Assembly (NCBI RefSeq): GCF_002752675.1
Contig: NZ_CP024608.1
Coordinates: 5,146,001-5,210,000 of the forward strand
Length of the DNA: 64,000 nucleotides
Direction of reading: 5' to 3'
Origin: Massilia violaceinigra
GTDB lineage: Bacteria; Pseudomonadota; Gammaproteobacteria; Burkholderiales; Burkholderiaceae_D
Positions 61,984 to 64,000 of this stretch are shown here, in pieces; position 1 is the first letter of the stretch; every line of letters starts with the position of its first letter. The notes beneath the pieces were generated by a model that did no database searches, was not told where the DNA came from, and saw only the letters and a list, made by a program, of their open reading frames with translations. Made by a program: the position numbers and the translations under genes.

Positions 61984-63839
61984 GTGCGCCCAGCATGGGC
62001 GCACTCCTGCGGGTGCAAGTCCCGCCGCGAGCTGACCACAGCGAGCGAAGTGAAGCGCAACTGCGGAAGAGTAATCGACCGTGGGAAGGAAGCGCGAATC
62101 GTAAATCATGAGCCGAGGTACACGAACTGCATAGAAGGCGCTGCCGAGCAGGGCGAGCGGGCGAGAAACCGCAAAGCTCTTGTGGTCAAGGCGACGTGGC
62201 GTAAATGCGGCGGTTGTGTGATGAAGGAGTGCGGCCCTTACCTGGGGACGCCCTGCCTCACGTCTGAAAGGACGACGGCGCTGCCGTAGCAGGGTCTCAG
62301 CAGAGGTCATAGTAGTCGGTGGTAGCGCCGGGAAGGCTCGACCCCGCCGACAAAGGACCGAACGAGTAGGAGTGTTGTCCGGCATGTCGATACAACAGGC
62401 AATGCGTCAGATGCCCGCGTCAGCGGGGCGGGAGGCCACCGGTCAGGGTGAAGCCCTGTCTGCAACCCCCAGCGACGAAGCTTGCGGTCCGCGACATGTG
62501 TCAGGAGACGCAGGATCAATGCTGCTGCGTGCGGCATTGAGAAGAGAGAACCTGCTGCAAGCGTTCAAGCGTGTGCGTCGCAACAAAGGCGCAGCCGGGG
62601 TGGATGGTCGGAACATCGACGAAACCTCGCGCTATCTGGCTGTTGCGTGGCCGGAAATACGCGAACAACTGCTGGAGGGGACGTACCGGCCCAGCCCGGT
62701 ACGCAGGGTGATGCTTCCCAAGCCCGACGGTGGCGAGCGCGAGCTCGGCATTCCGACGGTGACGGATCGCTTGATCCAGCAAGCACTGCTTCAAGTGCTG
62801 CAACCGATTCTTGATCCCACATTCAGTGAGCACAGCTACGGTTTCCGTCCGGGCCGGCGTGCGCAGGACGCGGTCCTTGCCGCGCGCGCGTACGTGCAGT
62901 CGGGACGGCGGATCGTGGTGGACGTGGACCTGTCGAAGTTCTTCGACCGGGTCAACCACGACATCCTGATCGACCGCTTGCGGAAACGCATCGACGACGC
63001 TGGCGTGATCCGACTGATTCGCGCCTACCTCAACAGCGGCATCATGGATCATGGCGTGGTGCAGTCGCGGCACGAGGGCACGCCGCAAGGCGGTCCGCTG
63101 TCGCCGCTGCTGGCCAACGTCCTGCTCGATGAAGTGGACAAGGAACTGGAACGGCGCGGCCATTGCTTTGCGCGCTACGCCGACGATGCGAATGTCTATG
63201 TTCGCAGCAGACGCGCTGGCGAGCGGGTGATGGTGCTGTTGCGTCGGTGCTATGCCAAGTTGCACCTCGTGGTCAACGAAGGCAAGAGTGCGGTGGCCAG
63301 TGCATTCGGCCGCAAATTCCTCGGTTACAGCCTGTGGGTGGCAAGTGGGAAGGTGGTGAAGCTGAAGGTCGCGGACAAGCCGCTGGCAACGTTCAAGCAG
63401 AAAATCCGTGAATTGACGAGGCGTTCCTGTGGCCGCAGCATGGCCCAGAGCGTCGAGAAACTGCGCTCCTACATGCTCGGCTGGAAAGGGTACTTCAAGT
63501 TGGCCCAGACCCCAAGGATCTGGAAGAGACTCGATGCATGGCTGCGCCACAGGCTCAGGGCGATCCAGCTCAAGCACTGGAAGCGCGGGAAAACCATGTA
63601 TCGGGAACTGTTCCGGCTCGGGGCGGCGCCTTCGGTCGCAAAACAGGTCGCGGCGAATAGCCGCTGCTGGTGGCGAAACGCTGATCGACTGTTGAAAACA
63701 GTCCTCACGATTGCCTACTTCGATGCACTTGGCGTACCTCGCCTGTCTTAACCTCAACTACTCGAACCGCCCGGTGCGGACCCGCATGCCGGGTGGTGTG
63801 GCAGGGGAGCGGTCCATTGGGGCCGCCCCCTATGCCGAT
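61984..63839 (+). mobile_element. Group II intron, class C-like, apparently intact
   Basis: The 5' end GTGCGCCCAGC fits the GUGYG intron start. A domain IV reading frame encodes the reverse transcriptase. Domain V is at about 63764-63797 (CCGCCCGGTGCGG-ACC-CGCATGCCGGGTGG), and domain VI pairs GGCAGGGG with CCCCTATGCC, leaving a bulged branch-point A at 63832, 7 bases from the 3' end (CCGAT, 63839). The RNA is about 1.86 kb. Placement just after a terminator hairpin is the target preference of class IIC introns. Exact ends are inferred by eye. Confidence 0.87.
62384..63751 (+). CDS. ltrA: Group II intron reverse transcriptase/maturase
   Basis: 455 residues from ATG 62384 (AGGAG 10 bases upstream). 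Reverse transcriptase blocks are complete: RRNKGAAGVDGRNIDE, PKPDGGERELGIPTVTDRLI, SYGFRPGRRAQDAV, DVDLSKFFDRVNHDIL, GTPQGGPLSPLLANVLLDE and FARYADDANVYV with the catalytic YADD (265-268). Domain X follows (SYMLGWKGYFKLAQTP) and the protein ends without an HNH endonuclease, as in class C introns. No frameshift or stop is seen. Confidence 0.95.
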   Translation: MSIQQAMRQMPASAGREATGQGEALSATPSDEACGPRHVSGDAGSMLLRAALRRENLLQAFKRVRRNKGAAGVDGRNIDETSRYLAVAWPEIREQLLEGTYRPSPVRRVMLPKPDGGERELGIPTVTDRLIQQALLQVLQPILDPTFSEHSYGFRPGRRAQDAVLAARAYVQSGRRIVVDVDLSKFFDRVNHDILIDRLRKRIDDAGVIRLIRAYLNSGIMDHGVVQSRHEGTPQGGPLSPLLANVLLDEVDKELERRGHCFARYADDANVYVRSRRAGERVMVLLRRCYAKLHLVVNEGKSAVASAFGRKFLGYSLWVASGKVVKLKVADKPLATFKQKIRELTRRSCGRSMAQSVEKLRSYMLGWKGYFKLAQTPRIWKRLDAWLRHRLRAIQLKHWKRGKTMYRELFRLGAAPSVAKQVAANSRCWWRNADRLLKTVLTIAYFDALGVPRLS

Positions 63840-63853
63840 ACTACCGGGACAAC

Positions 63854-64000
63854 TTATTTCATTGCTGCATCTTTTTTGGCTTCTGCATTGTCGACAGCTT
63901 TGTCGGCTTTGGCTTCTGCTTTGGCTTTTTTAGCCTTGGCACGTGCTTTGGCTTTCGATTTGGTGGCATCGGCGTTGGCTTCAGCGACGTCCGACTTGGC
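63854..64000 (-). CDS. Ala/Lys-rich protein (partial, C-terminal end only)
   Basis: The last 48 codons read leftward to TAA at 63854 and encode mainly Ala, Lys and Asp (ending ADKAVDNAEAKKDAAMK), like histone H1-type or coiled-coil low-complexity proteins. The rest is outside the window, so no function is assigned. Its own terminator has been separated from it by the intron inserted 14 bases after its stop. Confidence 0.7.
   Translation of the reverse strand, partial: AKSDVAEANADATKSKAKARAKAKKAKAEAKADKAVDNAEAKKDAAMK

Noticed and set aside
1..64000. CRISPR array
   Set aside because: No regularly spaced 25-40 base direct repeats with unique spacers are visible; the repeats at 8010-8120 are coding heptads.

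Overview
The window is GC-rich, densely coded bacterial chromosome. The gene families point to a betaproteobacterium of the order Burkholderiales, most likely Oxalobacteraceae (Massilia/Duganella/Janthinobacterium-like): a JDVT-CTERM substrate with its MrtJ-type protease, an LlpE/CeoAB-OpcM-type efflux locus, and many two-component-propeller and GGDEF proteins. This assignment is an inference from gene content; no rRNA is present.

Layout, left: positions 1-4453 carry the start of an extracellular contractile injection system (eCIS). A minus-strand operon reads DUF4255 protein, unknown protein, tail sheath (running off the left edge). A DUF4157 (eCIS-core) gene lies divergently. Next come a branched-chain amino acid binding protein, a HAF-repeat protein, and four tandem paralogues of a small coiled-coil membrane protein sharing a conserved upstream element. 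A Fur-box siderophore receptor and DNA polymerase II follow.

Middle left (15-30 kb): a NodB-like deacetylase next to an MBL-fold/Rieske protein, a GNAT acetyltransferase, and a LysR-DoxX-GST cluster in which LysR and GST are each frameshifted. Then a NarL regulator with a divergent propeller sensor kinase, a 2-oxoglutarate oxygenase, DUF2164, a CheY-like regulator, two GGDEF proteins (one degenerate), an Lgt-like/thioredoxin fusion and a phospholipase D lipoprotein.

Middle right (31-47 kb): a seven-gene minus-strand operon combines a JDVT-CTERM cytochrome c/choice-of-anchor-D protein and its MrtJ-like protease with TlpA, DUF4266, DUF3570, ApbE and DsbD. This looks like an exported flavinylation and redox module. 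Divergent from it is an operon of ECF sigma factor, zinc anti-sigma factor, subtilase and TorF-type porin. Three tandem tRNA-Arg(ACG) units follow, each with its own promoter and terminator, then a 1303-residue propeller/GAF histidine kinase.

Right (47-64 kb): lactate-oxidase-family and D-2-hydroxyacid dehydrogenases; a LysR regulator with a perfect operator-like inverted repeat; an LlpE-like pseudo-hydrolase and an RND pump (adaptor, permease, outer-membrane factor); a second ECF sigma/anti-sigma pair converging on a VIT/VWA/TPR protein; and an intact-looking group II intron placed right after a terminator hairpin. The last 150 bases are the end of an Ala/Lys-rich protein gene.
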